Positions 12,601-20,482 are shown, counted from the first letter of the stretch. The stretch: 64,000 nucleotides of DNA from Hwangdonia lutea (GCF_032814565.1 NZ_CP136521.1:2018501-2082500), one strand, 5' to 3'. Notes: a model not told the origin generated them from the sequence alone. Numbers and translations: made by a program.

Positions 12601-13830
12601 AGGCATTTAGCGGCTAGAAAAGGATGGCTAACGGTGTTCCCGGAATTTAACCAACAATACACCGAAACCCATACCAAGCAGTTGGATTTTTCGGCGAATT
12701 TGGAACCTGTAAGCGATTTAAAAATAGACATTGTTGGTAACAGAGCACATTACGAAAACTACAATGAAAACTATAAAGTTGAAAATGGCGTTTACCAATC
12801 GTTAACCCCAAATACCTTTGGCAACTTTAATATTTCTACTATATTAATTAAAACCGCATTTGGTAAAAGCGATGAAAAAACATCGGATGCCTTTAACGAT
12901 TTTAGGGCAAATAGATTGAAAATTGCAGAACGGCTTGCCGAGGAATTTTACGGCAATTCAACCTACGCTAGAGATGCAGAAGGCTATCCCTTAGGTTTTG
13001 GAAAAAACAATCAAGCAGTATTATTGCCAGCATTTTTAGCGGCATATTCCGGGCAAGATGCCAACAAGGTTAAAACCAGTGCTTTTAGAGATGTACCCAT
13101 TCCAAACTGGGATTTAAAATACACCGGTTTTATGAAGTTTGATTGGTTTAAAAAGCGCTTTAAACGATTCTCTGTAACACACGGGTATCGCTCAACATAT
13201 ACCATCAATCAGTTTAGTACCAACTTGAATTTGAATTTGGATGCGGCTGCCAACGAAGCTCCAATTCCAAGAACAGACTATGCCAGTCAACCTTCTGAAG
13301 CTTTAGATCAATCAGGGAATTACAAAAACGGGACCTTGTTTAGTAACATCAATTTAACCGAGTTGTTCAGTCCGTTAATTCGCATTGATTTCGAAATGAA
13401 AAACTCCATAAAAATTCTAGCCGAAGTTAAAAAAGACAGACTGTTGTCGTTGAGTTTCGATAATAATTTACTCACCGAAATTCAAGGCAATGAGTATGTT
13501 ATCGGGTTAGGGTATCGTATAAAAGATGTGCGTATCCGTTCGCAACTCGCAGGGCCAAAAAAGCGTATTGTAAGCGATTTGAATATGAAAGCAGACATAT
13601 CGGTAAGAGAAAACAAAACCATAATCCGCTATTTGGATTTGGAGAATAATCAGGTAACCAGTGGTCAAACCATTTGGGGATTAAAATATTCGGCAGATTA
13701 TGCATTTAGCAAAAACCTAACCGGTATTTTTTATTTTGATTATGCGTTTTCAGAATATGCCATTTCAACCGCATTTCCACAAACCACTATCCGCTCGGGT
13801 ATTACATTAAGGTATAATTTCGGGAATTAA
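6613..13830 (+). CDS. sprA: Type IX secretion outer-membrane translocon SprA (Sov)
   Basis: SprA is the very large outer-membrane barrel through which T9SS substrates, including gliding adhesins, leave the cell. The product is 2405 residues, as expected for SprA/Sov. An N-terminal signal peptide ends at about ALSAWAQQ (residues 25-32). The rest is beta-rich, asparagine/aspartate-rich sequence with segments such as SYVDDFEGSQGSIDLKSQQS and a C-terminal strand ending in LRYNFGN. The only in-frame start giving the signal peptide is TTG at 6613, 6 bases after ruvA. gcvH follows, the usual flavobacterial order. No frameshift was noticed over 7.2 kb. Confidence 0.96.
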   Translation: MNITNLNFYKSIKHHFLLVFVLLFALSAWAQQPAQDSIKTGFSLGKIKAPNPNSVESKYTFDPVTNRYIYTEKIGNYNIKYPVILTPKEYYALVAKENLKAYYKEKIDAFDGKKAGAKDGQKNLIPEFYVKSDFFTSIFGSDTISVIPQGSVEMDLGVLFSKQNNPSFSPKNRSNFTFDFDQRISLSLLGKVGTRLQVTANYDTQASYDFQDIIKLEYTPTEDDIIQKIEVGNVSMPLNSSLITGAQSLFGVKAQLQFGKTTVTGVFSEQKSQSNNVVAQGGGTLEEFELFIRDYDENRHFFLAQYFRDTYDTALETYPYINNRGLQITRLEVWVTNRSNRTDNVRNIVALQDLGETDLIGLQTPPAGFVNAGPGAVPDNGNNDFDPTAIGTSGVLTEAVRDVATVQSGILVSNVNEGFDYAKLENARKLISNQEYTFNKDLGYISLNQRLNNDEVLAVAFQFTIGGQVYQVGEFANDGVDATDVATDNSGQVTGVTNKNLILKLLKSSITNVNQPVWKLMMKNIYDTGAYNLSQDDFKLNIFYNEASPLNFITPVSGTPFPAPGPNEDPLNETPLLRVFSLDKLNFNNDPQTNGDGFFDFVPSITVLPQTGKIIFPSAEPFGEYLFDKLSLNASEDYDNDATYNENQTKYVYDVLYKSTKTAALEEVEKNKFKLKGRYKSVGGGGIPIPFGAARGSVTVTAGGRVLVEGVDYVVNYASARVEILDEALKASNTPINVSAENNAVFGQQTKRFTGINIEHKFNENFVLGGTLLNLNERPITQKANYGSEPINNTIFGFNGNYSTKVPFFTRLVNKLPNIDTDVESNLSVRGEFAYLAPGAPKGTNLNGEATSYVDDFEGSQGSIDLKSQQSWYLSSTPFDPSLGYTEVTDPNSPSNLQNGYQRAMLNWYTIDPIFYSSRRPDDISDDDVSNLYTSRVFINELFPERDLVQGQNSVLFTLDLAYYPSERGPYNFNPAANGNTLPNPQQSWAGITRALTSTDLEQANVEYIEFWLQDPFQENPTNPGGKLVFNLGNISEDVLADGRKQYENGLPDSSNNAFTTETSWGQTPANQSLVYAFDSTGEDRRLQDVGYDGLGDAEESVKFPDFAGLEDPANDNYSYFLDAEGDIFARYKKYNGVEGNTPDTFSDTVRAANTQPDTEDINRDNTMNTINSYFEYELDITRQNLPESEADFNNIPSSNPLKEFLRDFKSRPRLLPNGDTRNVRWYQFRIPVQGSHVTSVGGIDDLRSVRFARMFLKEFSENTVFRFGTLDLVRSDWRRYTQALDKNDPTPDDPQTDFSVGVIGTLENEGSYKRPPGIDPEELFNNNTVIQQNEQSLVVNVCNLESEDAKAVYKNISIDMRQYKRLRMFIHAESGDTGNALANDELVGFIRIGNDLADNFYQIEIPLQVSTSTTREGLWPEENEINLPIDILGQIKSIGISDGTLTNLDPTFYDVINGEAVPITGDQYSNYVAGQHRIGIKGNPNFGDVRTLMIGVKNATNRDDVCAEVWFNELRLSDLENEGGWAAVLSMDTNFADFANISATGRQSTSGFGTIEQGPSQRSLEDVQQYDVVTNVNIGQLLPKKWGVQLPFNYAQSEELVTPKYDQFYKDLTLDSRLDAANDNAERDKIKEQSEDYTRRQSINFIGVRKIRTGDSKPRFYDVENLTLNYSYNKLEHRDFEIENSVNKTVRVGANYAFNFNPITVEPFKNNDSLFKSKYWKILKDFNFNVLPTSFTVNTDINRQFNRQKFRDIDLGAGNIGIEELFRRNYTFDFQYTINYNLTKALSLNFTAANNNIVRNYFKDNIVNGEQDPTLDVWDGFLDFGDPNRQTQDLGITYELPIHKIPTFSFLKATYQYSGNFQWQKGSDLYGEVLGGDVNSIQNANTHNINSTLDMKKLYRYIGLVKKPVRRVRSRTPQKGSPPGANQNATPVRSKNTSATKLLNAGVDILTSIKRIQFNYSENNGTFLPGYTRTPGFIGTLKPTLGYTFGSQSDIRHLAARKGWLTVFPEFNQQYTETHTKQLDFSANLEPVSDLKIDIVGNRAHYENYNENYKVENGVYQSLTPNTFGNFNISTILIKTAFGKSDEKTSDAFNDFRANRLKIAERLAEEFYGNSTYARDAEGYPLGFGKNNQAVLLPAFLAAYSGQDANKVKTSAFRDVPIPNWDLKYTGFMKFDWFKKRFKRFSVTHGYRSTYTINQFSTNLNLNLDAAANEAPIPRTDYASQPSEALDQSGNYKNGTLFSNINLTELFSPLIRIDFEMKNSIKILAEVKKDRLLSLSFDNNLLTEIQGNEYVIGLGYRIKDVRIRSQLAGPKKRIVSDLNMKADISVRENKTIIRYLDLENNQVTSGQTIWGLKYSADYAFSKNLTGIFYFDYAFSEYAISTAFPQTTIRSGITLRYNFGN

Positions 13831-13831
13831 T

Positions 13832-13861
13832 TTGAAATTAACATCTGAATAAATACATTTG
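13832..13861 (+). promoter_or_regulatory. Bacteroidota-type promoter for gcvH
   Basis: TTG at 13832-13834 is followed by exactly 19 bases and TACATTTG at 13854-13861, matching the -33/-7 consensus of the primary sigma factor in this phylum. gcvH starts 31 bases further on. Confidence 0.75.
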
Positions 13862-13892
13862 TGAAACTATAAACGAACTAAAATTATTTTAA

Positions 13893-14273
13893 ATGAATAT
13901 TCCATCAGAATTAAAATACACCAAAGACCACGAGTGGATTCGTATTGAAGGCGACATCGCAACTATTGGCATTACCGATTTTGCACAAAGCGAATTGGGC
14001 GACATCGTATATGTGGAGGTTGAAACCGTTGACGAAACACTGGATGCCGAAGAAGTTTTTGGCACCGTTGAAGCCGTAAAAACCGTATCCGATTTGTTCT
14101 TACCATTATCTGGTGAAATCATTGAGTTTAACGAAGTGTTGGAAGACGAGCCAGAAAAAGTAAATAGCGACCCTTACGGGGAAGGTTGGATGATTAAACT
14201 TAAATGCTCAGACCTTTCGCAAACAGATGGCCTTATGTCTGCCGATGATTATAAAACCCTTGTAGGTGCTTAA
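13893..14273 (+). CDS. gcvH: Glycine cleavage system H protein
   Basis: GcvH is the lipoyl carrier that shuttles the aminomethyl group between the P, T and L proteins of glycine cleavage. The 126 residues give the standard fold. The lipoylation site is Lys63 in the motif [14 protein letters not shown] (residues 56-69), and the flanking [17 protein letters not shown] is also typical. The other gcv genes are not in this window. The stop overlaps the start of the next gene by 8 bases, so gcvH and the VanZ-like gene are translationally coupled. Confidence 0.97.
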   Translation: MNIPSELKYTKDHEWIRIEGDIATIGITDFAQSELGDIVYVEVETVDETLDAEEVFGTVEAVKTVSDLFLPLSGEIIEFNEVLEDEPEKVNSDPYGEGWMIKLKCSDLSQTDGLMSADDYKTLVGA

Positions 14274-14640
14274 AAAATACGTATTTATAATTACGGTATT
14301 TTATACGCTGGGGTTAGCCACTGTAAGCTTAATGACACTTAATAACTTACCAAATGTTGGAATTAATTTTGCCGATAAAATATTTCATTTTATAGTATAT
14401 AGTGTTTTGGCATATTTATGGTTTAGCACGTTTTATTTTAAGTTTAAATACAAAAAAAGAAAGGCTATTTGGTATGCCGCATTGTTTTCAATAATATTTG
14501 GTATAATAATTGAGGTATTACAAGGTAGTGTTACAGCCTCAAGACATAGCGATGTTTATGATGCCATAGCCAATACATTGGGCGTGTTAATTATGGTGTC
14601 AATATTATTGGTTAACAAAAAAATGCATATTAAAAATTAA
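14266..14640 (+). CDS. VanZ-like integral membrane protein
   Basis: This is a 124-residue membrane protein with about four hydrophobic helices. It has the VanZ-family pattern of a Phe/His pair after the first helix ([18 protein letters not shown]) and [28 protein letters not shown] before the last. The function of the family outside glycopeptide resistance is unknown. The start is a GTG inside the end of gcvH (8-base overlap), a position often seen for this gene in flavobacteria. Confidence 0.88.
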   Translation: MLKKYVFIITVFYTLGLATVSLMTLNNLPNVGINFADKIFHFIVYSVLAYLWFSTFYFKFKYKKRKAIWYAALFSIIFGIIIEVLQGSVTASRHSDVYDAIANTLGVLIMVSILLVNKKMHIKN

Positions 14641-14703
14641 TAATCGTTTGCTTTTTTGACAAATAAATGGTTAATTTAGCAATCTTCAAAAAACAATAAA
14701 ATT

Positions 14704-15423
14704 ATGGAACCTAAAAAAAATCCTAAGGCAAATGTAGGGCGAAACAGCTCCTTATATTTTGCAATTGGCTTAGCATTAATGCTATTTTTAACAAATTATG
14801 CGATTAATTATAAGACCTATGATAAAGAAGCTATTGACATTGGTCAGCTAAATTTAGATGATCTTGATGATGAAGAAATTCCATTAACAGAACAATTACA
14901 AACACCGCCACCACCGCCACCGCCACCAGCAGCTCCAGAAGTTATTGAGGTTGTAGAGGATGAAGAAGAAGTAGAGGAAACGGTGATTGAATCAACAGAA
15001 GCCGATCAAGAAACTGAAATTGTAGAGGTTGAGGAAGTAGAGGTTGAAGAGGTTGAAGAGGATATTGAAGTCCCTTTTGCAGTTATTGAAAACGTACCGG
15101 TTTTCCCAGGTTGTGAAAAAGGAAATAATGCTGCTAAGAAAAAATGTATGTCTGATAAAATCACAAAATTTGTACAAAGGAAATTTAATACAGACTTAGC
15201 AGGCGATTTAGGATTATCGGGAAGACAACGTATAAACGTAATCTTTAAAATTGATAAATCCGGCAATATTACCGGGATACGCTCAAGAGCACCGCATCCC
15301 GCTTTAGAAAAAGAAGCCGCAAGAGTAATTAATTTGCTGCCTAAAATGAAACCAGGAAAACAACGTGGTAAAGCCGTAACCGTTCCATATTCTTTACCAA
15401 TTATTTTCCAAGTACAAGACTAA
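14704..15423 (+). CDS. TonB-like energy transducer
   Basis: TonB links inner-membrane proton motive force (ExbBD) to outer-membrane receptors. The 239 residues show a short cytosolic N-terminus, one membrane helix at about 17-37, a proline run (eight prolines) near residues 76-83, a long Glu/Val-rich acidic linker, and a C-terminal TonB domain from VPVFPGCE to the end (LPIIFQVQD). Two cysteines, in FPGCE and KKKCMSDK, are shared with the next gene. No exbBD genes are nearby. A terminator follows at 15451-15474. A second paralogue follows directly, so this is a local duplication. Confidence 0.9.
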   Translation: MEPKKNPKANVGRNSSLYFAIGLALMLFLTNYAINYKTYDKEAIDIGQLNLDDLDDEEIPLTEQLQTPPPPPPPPAAPEVIEVVEDEEEVEETVIESTEADQETEIVEVEEVEVEEVEEDIEVPFAVIENVPVFPGCEKGNNAAKKKCMSDKITKFVQRKFNTDLAGDLGLSGRQRINVIFKIDKSGNITGIRSRAPHPALEKEAARVINLLPKMKPGKQRGKAVTVPYSLPIIFQVQD

Positions 15424-15450
15424 TATTTTAAAATATTTATAATTATTTGA

Positions 15451-15474
15451 AACCTCGAAATTAATTTCGGGGTT
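15451..15474 (+). terminator. Terminator after the first TonB-like gene
   Basis: The arms AACCTCGAAATT and AATTTCGGGGTT pair over 12 positions with one G-U pair and run into a T tract. The arms are almost contiguous, so the actual loop takes up the central A/T bases. Confidence 0.65.
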
Positions 15475-15503
15475 TTTTCTTTTCCTTTCTTTCGGTGAAA
15501 TCG

Positions 15504-15576
15504 AAACTGTTATTTTACAGTTTTGATTGAAGCATATAAAATCCCGTTACAAATTATGTAACGGGATTTCTTTTTT
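15504..15576 (+). terminator. Two further hairpins, the second a strong terminator
   Basis: A weak hairpin (AAACTGT...ACAGTTT) lies near 15504-15524. A strong one follows: AAATCCCGTTAC at 15538-15549 or 15550 pairs with GTAACGGGATTT at 15558-15569 and is followed by CTTTTTT. Together with the terminator at 15451 this gap holds three consecutive hairpins with no gene visible between them. Confidence 0.6.
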
Positions 15577-15628
15577 GGTATGCTTATTGTGATTTTATCA
15601 TAATATTAACATTTAAACTATAATAATT

Positions 15629-16417
15629 ATGAGTCATTTAAAGAAAAACCACGAACTCATTCGGCAAAATGAGCAAACCGTGAAAAAATCTCAAAAGCAT
15701 GATGCGAATTTACAAAAAAACTCCATCATTTATTTTCAAATTGGATTGATTGTGTGTTTGCTCGGAGCCTATGGCCTGTTTGAAATGAAGTTTGAAACGA
15801 CTATACCAAAAGAGGTTGTAATGAAAATTGATGGTGATCAATTTACTGAGGTTTCAGTAGATAAGTTTAAAGTTTATGTAGAACCAAAGGCAGAGTCTAA
15901 GCCCAAGACGGAAAAAAAAGTGTTATTAATTAAAAAGCCTATTATTGTTGATGATGATTATACAATTAATAAAGCTCTGGGGATAGATACTCCAGATTCT
16001 GCAGAGCCTGTTGATACAGATTTTGTTCCTGCTGTAACAAAGATTGATGAAGAGGTTGAGGTGGATTTCATTAAAGTTGAGCAAGTGCCCATCTACCCAG
16101 GTTGCGAAAAGAAAAAAACCAATGATGATAAACGCAAATGTATGTCTGATAAATTAACCAAACTCATTCAAAAAAAGTTTAATACAGGTGTTGCTGATGA
16201 TTTAGGTTTGTCTGGGAAACAAGTTATTCGTACACAGTTTAAAATAGACAAAACGGGCCATGTAACCGATGTTAAAGTTAGAGGCACACATCCTGAGTTG
16301 GAAAAAGAAGCACAGCGTGTTATTAACAAAATACCCGACATGACACCGGGAAAACAACGTGATGAAAGCGTGAGTGTTATTTATGCGTTGCCAATTGTGT
16401 TTAAAGTTCAGAATTAA
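15629..16417 (+). CDS. TonB-like energy transducer, paralogue of the preceding gene
   Basis: The 262 residues have a membrane helix at about 33-50 (SIIYFQIGLIVCLLGAYGLF), a lysine/glutamate linker lacking the proline run of its neighbour, and a C-terminal TonB domain beginning VPIYPGCEKK. From this motif on it is clearly homologous to the preceding protein (CMSDKLTKLIQKKFNT, DLGLSGKQVI, KIDKTGHVTDVKVRGTHPEL, MTPGKQR), including both conserved cysteines. It is separated from the first copy by a gap with three hairpins, so the two are probably separate transcripts. Confidence 0.88.
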   Translation: MSHLKKNHELIRQNEQTVKKSQKHDANLQKNSIIYFQIGLIVCLLGAYGLFEMKFETTIPKEVVMKIDGDQFTEVSVDKFKVYVEPKAESKPKTEKKVLLIKKPIIVDDDYTINKALGIDTPDSAEPVDTDFVPAVTKIDEEVEVDFIKVEQVPIYPGCEKKKTNDDKRKCMSDKLTKLIQKKFNTGVADDLGLSGKQVIRTQFKIDKTGHVTDVKVRGTHPELEKEAQRVINKIPDMTPGKQRDESVSVIYALPIVFKVQN

Positions 16418-16444
16418 ATAAGTTAAAATACTTTTGAAATATCA

Positions 16445-16480
16445 AAACCGTTATCAAATAAAATGATAATGGTTTTTTTA
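16445..16480 (+). terminator. Terminator after the second TonB-like gene
   Basis: AAACCGTTATCA (16445-16456) pairs with TGATAATGGTTT (16464-16475) through one G-U pair and is followed by a T run. Confidence 0.8.
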
Positions 16481-16568
16481 TGTTCCGAATAGCGTCAATA
16501 CGTTTTAATCGGTTCTAATCTAAAAATTATAGTATCTTTCAGCTCAAAATCAATGCTTATTAAATCCT

Positions 16569-18668
16569 ATGAAGCAATTCATTGTCCTACTTCTACTTTT
16601 AATTCAAAATAATGTATTCTCGCAAGATACTTTTCAGTATGAAAAACCACCGGTTTTTCCGAATTGCGAATCTGTAGACATTGAGGCCTTGCAACCGTGT
16701 TTTGATAACAATGTATTCACCCATGTTTTCGAGAATTTTAAAATACCGCAAAAGGCTCTAAACGAAAATTATAAAGGCGACGTCGCCGTGCTTTTTGAAG
16801 TTGATACCACAGGTGTTTTTAAGGTGATTTATGTAGATGCTATTTATACCGAATTAAAAGATGAAGTAAAACGCGTTTTTGCATTGTTGCCAAAAGTAAA
16901 ACCAGCAACTTATAATGGTCGAAAAACTTACAAGCAATATTCCATTGCCATTAAAATACCTTTGGAAAAACAATCTACAGATGTACAAAACGAACAAGAA
17001 ATTAACGAAATTTCTAAATTGGAAGCTGCTGTAAAAGCAGAGTTTGATGGTGTAAACGCAGGCTTAAAATCTTTTGAAAACAAAAGTTATTCAAGTCAGT
17101 TAAATATTCCTTTTACGCATAGCGATTACGCCAAGTTTGATAGAAGCATGAACCTGATTGGCACCAACAGCCATACCGCATCAAAACCATTTGTTTATGA
17201 AGAGGTTTCGAATTATTATGACTTTAAAACTGAAAACCAAAAACTACAAAAGGAAACCGATACTTGGGTAGGAAAAAAACTTTGGAATGAACATTTAGTG
17301 CAATTACAAGGACAGGATTATTGGTTTACCATCGACCCTATTTTCGATTTGCAAGTGGGTAAAGATACCGATGCCGATTTTAGTTCAACCTATAACAACA
17401 CCCGCGGTTTTTTAGTTCAAGGTGGTTTGGGCAAAAAACTGAATTTTTACGCTTCGGTTTTCGAAAGTCAAGGGCGTTTTGCACAATACGTCAACCAATA
17501 TGCCGAAAGTTTAAAAGCCTTTGGACCCGATCCTGCCATTATACCCGGTCGTGGAATCGCCAAACGATTTAAAAGTGATTCTTACGATTATCCTGTTGCC
17601 GAAGCCTATTTGTCGTATGCGCCAGCAAAGTTTATAAACATGCAGTTTGGTCACGGTAAAAACTTTATTGGTGATGGATACCGCTCGTTATTGTTAAGCG
17701 ATGTGGCGAGTCCGCACCCATTTTTAAAACTGAACACCAAATTTTGGAAAATAAAATACACCAATACGTGGCTATGGTTAAAAGATGTGCGGCCGGAAGT
17801 GACCGAAGATGGTGCGTTTTTAACCAAATATATGGCCAACCACTATTTAAGTTGGAACGTTTCCAAGCGCTTTAATTTAGGTTTGTTCGAATCGGTAGTT
17901 TGGACGAACTCGAACAACAGAGGGTTCGATGTTAACTATTTAAACCCCATCATTTTTTACAGAGCCATTGAATTTGAAACGGGGCAGGATGCCGGAAATG
18001 CCATTATCGGCGCCTCAGCAAAATACAAATGGAACGATAATGTGAATATTTACAGTCAGTTTATTTTAGATGAATTTTCGCTGAGCGATATAAAAGGCGG
18101 CGAAAGGAGCTGGAAAAATAAATACGGCTATCAAATAGGTGTTAAATATTTTAATGCGTTTAAGGTTGATAATTTATTGCTTCAGTTTGAATATAACCGC
18201 ATACGGCCTTACACGTATTCGCATAATACGATTGCCACAAATTATGGGCACAACAACCAATCGATGGCGCATTTGTGGGGCGCCAATTTTAGCGAAGCGA
18301 TACTAATCGGGCGTTACCATTACAAGCGTTGGTTTGCCGATGCCAAACTTATTTTTGGCGTACGCGGACTCGATTTTAACGATGGCACCGATAATTTTAG
18401 TTACGGCGCAGATATTTTTAGAAACTACAACGACCGCCCTTTTGATACCGGTGTTGAAGTGGGCCAAGGCATAAAAACAAAAACCTTTAATGGCAATTTG
18501 CAAGCCGGTTACTTAATAAATCCAGCATCAAATTTAAAACTGTTTACTGATGTTACCATTAGAAATTTTAACCCCGAAGCCACCACCGCATCAACCTTTA
18601 AAAGCAATACCGTTTGGTTTAATTTTGGACTGCGAACCAATTTGTTTAATTGGTATTTTGATAATTAA
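16569..18668 (+). CDS. RemB-like gliding protein: TonB-type domain plus Wzi-like outer-membrane barrel
   Basis: The 699 residues begin with a signal peptide (cleavage near FSQD, residue 20). A domain at about 24-140 keeps the FPNCE...PCF cysteine pattern and fold landmarks of the two TonB proteins just upstream. After a linker comes a barrel of about 500 residues resembling the capsule assembly (Wzi) family, with blocks such as INMQFGHGKNFIGDGYRSLL and NRGFDVNYLNPIIFYRAIEF. RemB of Flavobacterium johnsoniae is a gliding-associated protein encoded, as I recall, close to sprA, which fits. The biochemical role is unproven. Its place in a T9SS/gliding neighbourhood supports a surface-motility role. 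Confidence 0.75.
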   Translation: MKQFIVLLLLLIQNNVFSQDTFQYEKPPVFPNCESVDIEALQPCFDNNVFTHVFENFKIPQKALNENYKGDVAVLFEVDTTGVFKVIYVDAIYTELKDEVKRVFALLPKVKPATYNGRKTYKQYSIAIKIPLEKQSTDVQNEQEINEISKLEAAVKAEFDGVNAGLKSFENKSYSSQLNIPFTHSDYAKFDRSMNLIGTNSHTASKPFVYEEVSNYYDFKTENQKLQKETDTWVGKKLWNEHLVQLQGQDYWFTIDPIFDLQVGKDTDADFSSTYNNTRGFLVQGGLGKKLNFYASVFESQGRFAQYVNQYAESLKAFGPDPAIIPGRGIAKRFKSDSYDYPVAEAYLSYAPAKFINMQFGHGKNFIGDGYRSLLLSDVASPHPFLKLNTKFWKIKYTNTWLWLKDVRPEVTEDGAFLTKYMANHYLSWNVSKRFNLGLFESVVWTNSNNRGFDVNYLNPIIFYRAIEFETGQDAGNAIIGASAKYKWNDNVNIYSQFILDEFSLSDIKGGERSWKNKYGYQIGVKYFNAFKVDNLLLQFEYNRIRPYTYSHNTIATNYGHNNQSMAHLWGANFSEAILIGRYHYKRWFADAKLIFGVRGLDFNDGTDNFSYGADIFRNYNDRPFDTGVEVGQGIKTKTFNGNLQAGYLINPASNLKLFTDVTIRNFNPEATTASTFKSNTVWFNFGLRTNLFNWYFDN

Positions 18669-18678
18669 ATAACTCTTT

Positions 18679-18702
18679 TGTCATTCCCTCAAAGGAGGGA
18701 AT
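18679..18702 (+). repeat. TGTC-headed palindromic repeat (single copy)
   Basis: A TGTC head (18679-18682) precedes a perfect 8-bp stem, ATTCCCTC / GAGGGAAT, around the loop AAAG (18683-18702), followed by CTC. It lies just after the RemB-like gene and belongs to the same architecture class as the repeats at 24582 and 43666. Confidence 0.75.
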
Positions 18703-18770
18703 CTCATTTTTGAATTCCATATATAAAGCATTAAAACGATTTAGTGCTATTAAGAAGTACAATACTTATA

Positions 18771-19241
18771 ATGCAAAAACATTTACTATTAATAATTATG
18801 TTTATTTGTTTTAGTTGTGAAAATCAACCTGAGCTAAATGGGAAATGGGTGATATTGAACATTACACATAAAGGAAGGAATATTTATCCTCAAACGGTTT
18901 CAGATAAAATAAGTGTAACTTACAATGTTGTTGGTTTTGAAAGTTCTGAAAAAATAAATTTTAAAATAATTGACTCAACCATTGTGTTTCCTGGTTTTAA
19001 ATCTAATAAGATAAAAGCTGGATTTAAAAATATAAAGAATAGACTTTCTTTTAAGTTAGTAAATGATGATGTTTATAAAAGTAAAGATTATGACTTTACA
19101 AAAGAAGTATTTTTGCAAGATTTTGAGTTAACAAACTTAAGCCAAAAAAACATTATAGAGCTGAAATCGTATTCTACATTTATAAGGCTAATAAATGAAA
19201 AAGAGATATTTGACCAAAGGATAAATAAATTATTCAGATAA
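18771..19241 (+). CDS. Small lipoprotein of unknown function
   Basis: The 156 residues start with a lipoprotein signal, MQKHLLLIIMFICFSCENQ, with a lipobox-like FSC at residues 14-16. The body contains ELNGKWVILNITHKGRNIYP, suggesting a lipocalin-like or DUF-type beta-rich lipoprotein, but I do not recognise the family. A longer reading starting with GTG at 18744 would place extra residues before the lipoprotein signal, so ATG 18771 is preferred. It is AT-richer than its neighbours, and I infer it is a strain- or genus-specific accessory gene. Confidence 0.65.
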   Translation: MQKHLLLIIMFICFSCENQPELNGKWVILNITHKGRNIYPQTVSDKISVTYNVVGFESSEKINFKIIDSTIVFPGFKSNKIKAGFKNIKNRLSFKLVNDDVYKSKDYDFTKEVFLQDFELTNLSQKNIIELKSYSTFIRLINEKEIFDQRINKLFR

Positions 19242-19313
19242 AAAAAGTCTCACTAAACTCTTTTTTAGCTTCGAAATTATTACAAGTATCGGTAACTGAT
19301 ACACGCCCAAATA

Positions 19314-20216
19314 TTAATTTTTATCTTCCTTTAAACTAATATAAAACGTTCGTCGTATTTGCTCATCGTTTATAAACCAATCGCCATAATTTAAAGCGGT
19401 GTATTCTTTGGTTATAGCGGTATTATTGGTTACCTCTGCTTCGGTTTTACCTTTTTTAATTTCGGCTAAAACACGGGTTTTTAAAGTTTCGAGCATGGTT
19501 AAATAGGCAGTCAGTTCTTTTTTATTGGATAGGTTTCGGTGTCCCGGAATAATTTTAGTGTCGTCGTCAACCAGCATTAAAGCATGTTTTGCAGCATTTA
19601 TATAACCATTTACACTGCCGCCTGTTGATAAATCGATAAACGGATATTTGCCCTGAAAATAGGTGTCGCCCATGTGCAGCACATTGCTGTTAGGAAAATA
19701 AATCATAGCGTCGCCATCGGTATGCGCGTTATCAACATGAAATACCATAATGTCTTCGCCATTCATGTGAAACGTGATGTTATCTGAAAATGAAACCAAA
19801 GGTAGTTTTGTTGGTGAGGCTTTAGTTTCTCTATCACGGTATTTATCAAACTGATCGACGCTCATGCGCTTTCTAACATTGTCGTGCGCCACAATAATTG
19901 CACCCTCGTTTTTAATGTTTTCGTTGCCGCCAACATGATCGTGATGCCAATGGGTGTTGATTAAAAACTTGATAGGCTTATCGCTGATGGCTTTAATAGC
20001 CGCCAGAATTTTTGGGGTTAAGGGAGCAAACTGGCTATCAATCATAACAATACCGTCGTCGCCCACCGAAAGACCAATATTACCGCCTTGGCCTTCCAGC
20101 ATATAAATATTTTCTGAAAGTTTATGGGTTTTTATAACAACCTCGTTATTTTGGGCAAAGGTTATTAATGACAAAGAAAACACAAAAAGGGAAAGAATGA
20201 TTTTTAAAGATTTCAT
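19314..20216 (-). CDS. Secreted metallo-beta-lactamase-fold hydrolase
   Basis: The 300-residue protein has a signal peptide (MKSLKIILSLFVFSLSLITFAQ). It carries the MBL zinc motif H89-W-H91-H92-D93-H94 in THWHHDHVGG, with later ligands in HTDGDAMIYF and IPGHRN. The fold is shared by beta-lactamases, glyoxalases and other hydrolases. This form resembles the periplasmic MBL proteins common in Bacteroidota, and antibiotic hydrolysis cannot be concluded. The frame is open for 13 more codons upstream, but the ATG at 20216 begins the signal peptide. It converges with the lipoprotein gene and is divergent from ctaB. Confidence 0.88.
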   Translation of the reverse strand: MKSLKIILSLFVFSLSLITFAQNNEVVIKTHKLSENIYMLEGQGGNIGLSVGDDGIVMIDSQFAPLTPKILAAIKAISDKPIKFLINTHWHHDHVGGNENIKNEGAIIVAHDNVRKRMSVDQFDKYRDRETKASPTKLPLVSFSDNITFHMNGEDIMVFHVDNAHTDGDAMIYFPNSNVLHMGDTYFQGKYPFIDLSTGGSVNGYINAAKHALMLVDDDTKIIPGHRNLSNKKELTAYLTMLETLKTRVLAEIKKGKTEAEVTNNTAITKEYTALNYGDWFINDEQIRRTFYISLKEDKN

Positions 20217-20249
20217 AAAAAGGTGTTTATAGTTTTTTTGATAAAACTC

Positions 20250-20372
20250 TGTCAATTCGAGTGAATTTCACGATTGAAAGTGAGTGAAATTTGTATCGAG
20301 AATCAAAGTTCCGGTTACAAAACCTATTCCTGATACAATTTTTAGTGCTTTAAAATCACTCGAACTGACGGT
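20250..20372. repeat. Inverted pair of GTC-headed repeats between the MBL gene and ctaB
   Basis: The left unit begins TGTCAATTCGAGTG and runs to TATCGAGAAT (20250-20303). The right unit, read on the minus strand, begins CGTCAGTTCGAGTG and includes TATCAGGAAT (ending at 20372 on the plus strand). The two outer ends form an inverted repeat of about 19 bp (20249-20267 and 20353-20371). A T-rich tract follows on the plus side. This element takes up about 120 of the 332 bases between the two genes; the remainder is AT-rich and holds the ctaB promoter. Confidence 0.75.
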
Positions 20373-20482
20373 TTTTTTGTTTTTTTATCAAAATACACAA
20401 CGGGTTGTATATTTAGTTTTCAATAAAAATACAAAATATTGATTAGCTTAAAAACACAAAGCAATTTTAGCATTAAAAAGCA

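Noticed and set aside
14890-15070. Simple repeats (CCACCGCC and GAGGTTGAAG-like runs) considered as a microsatellite
   Set aside because: They encode the proline run and the acidic linker expected in a TonB protein and stay in frame.
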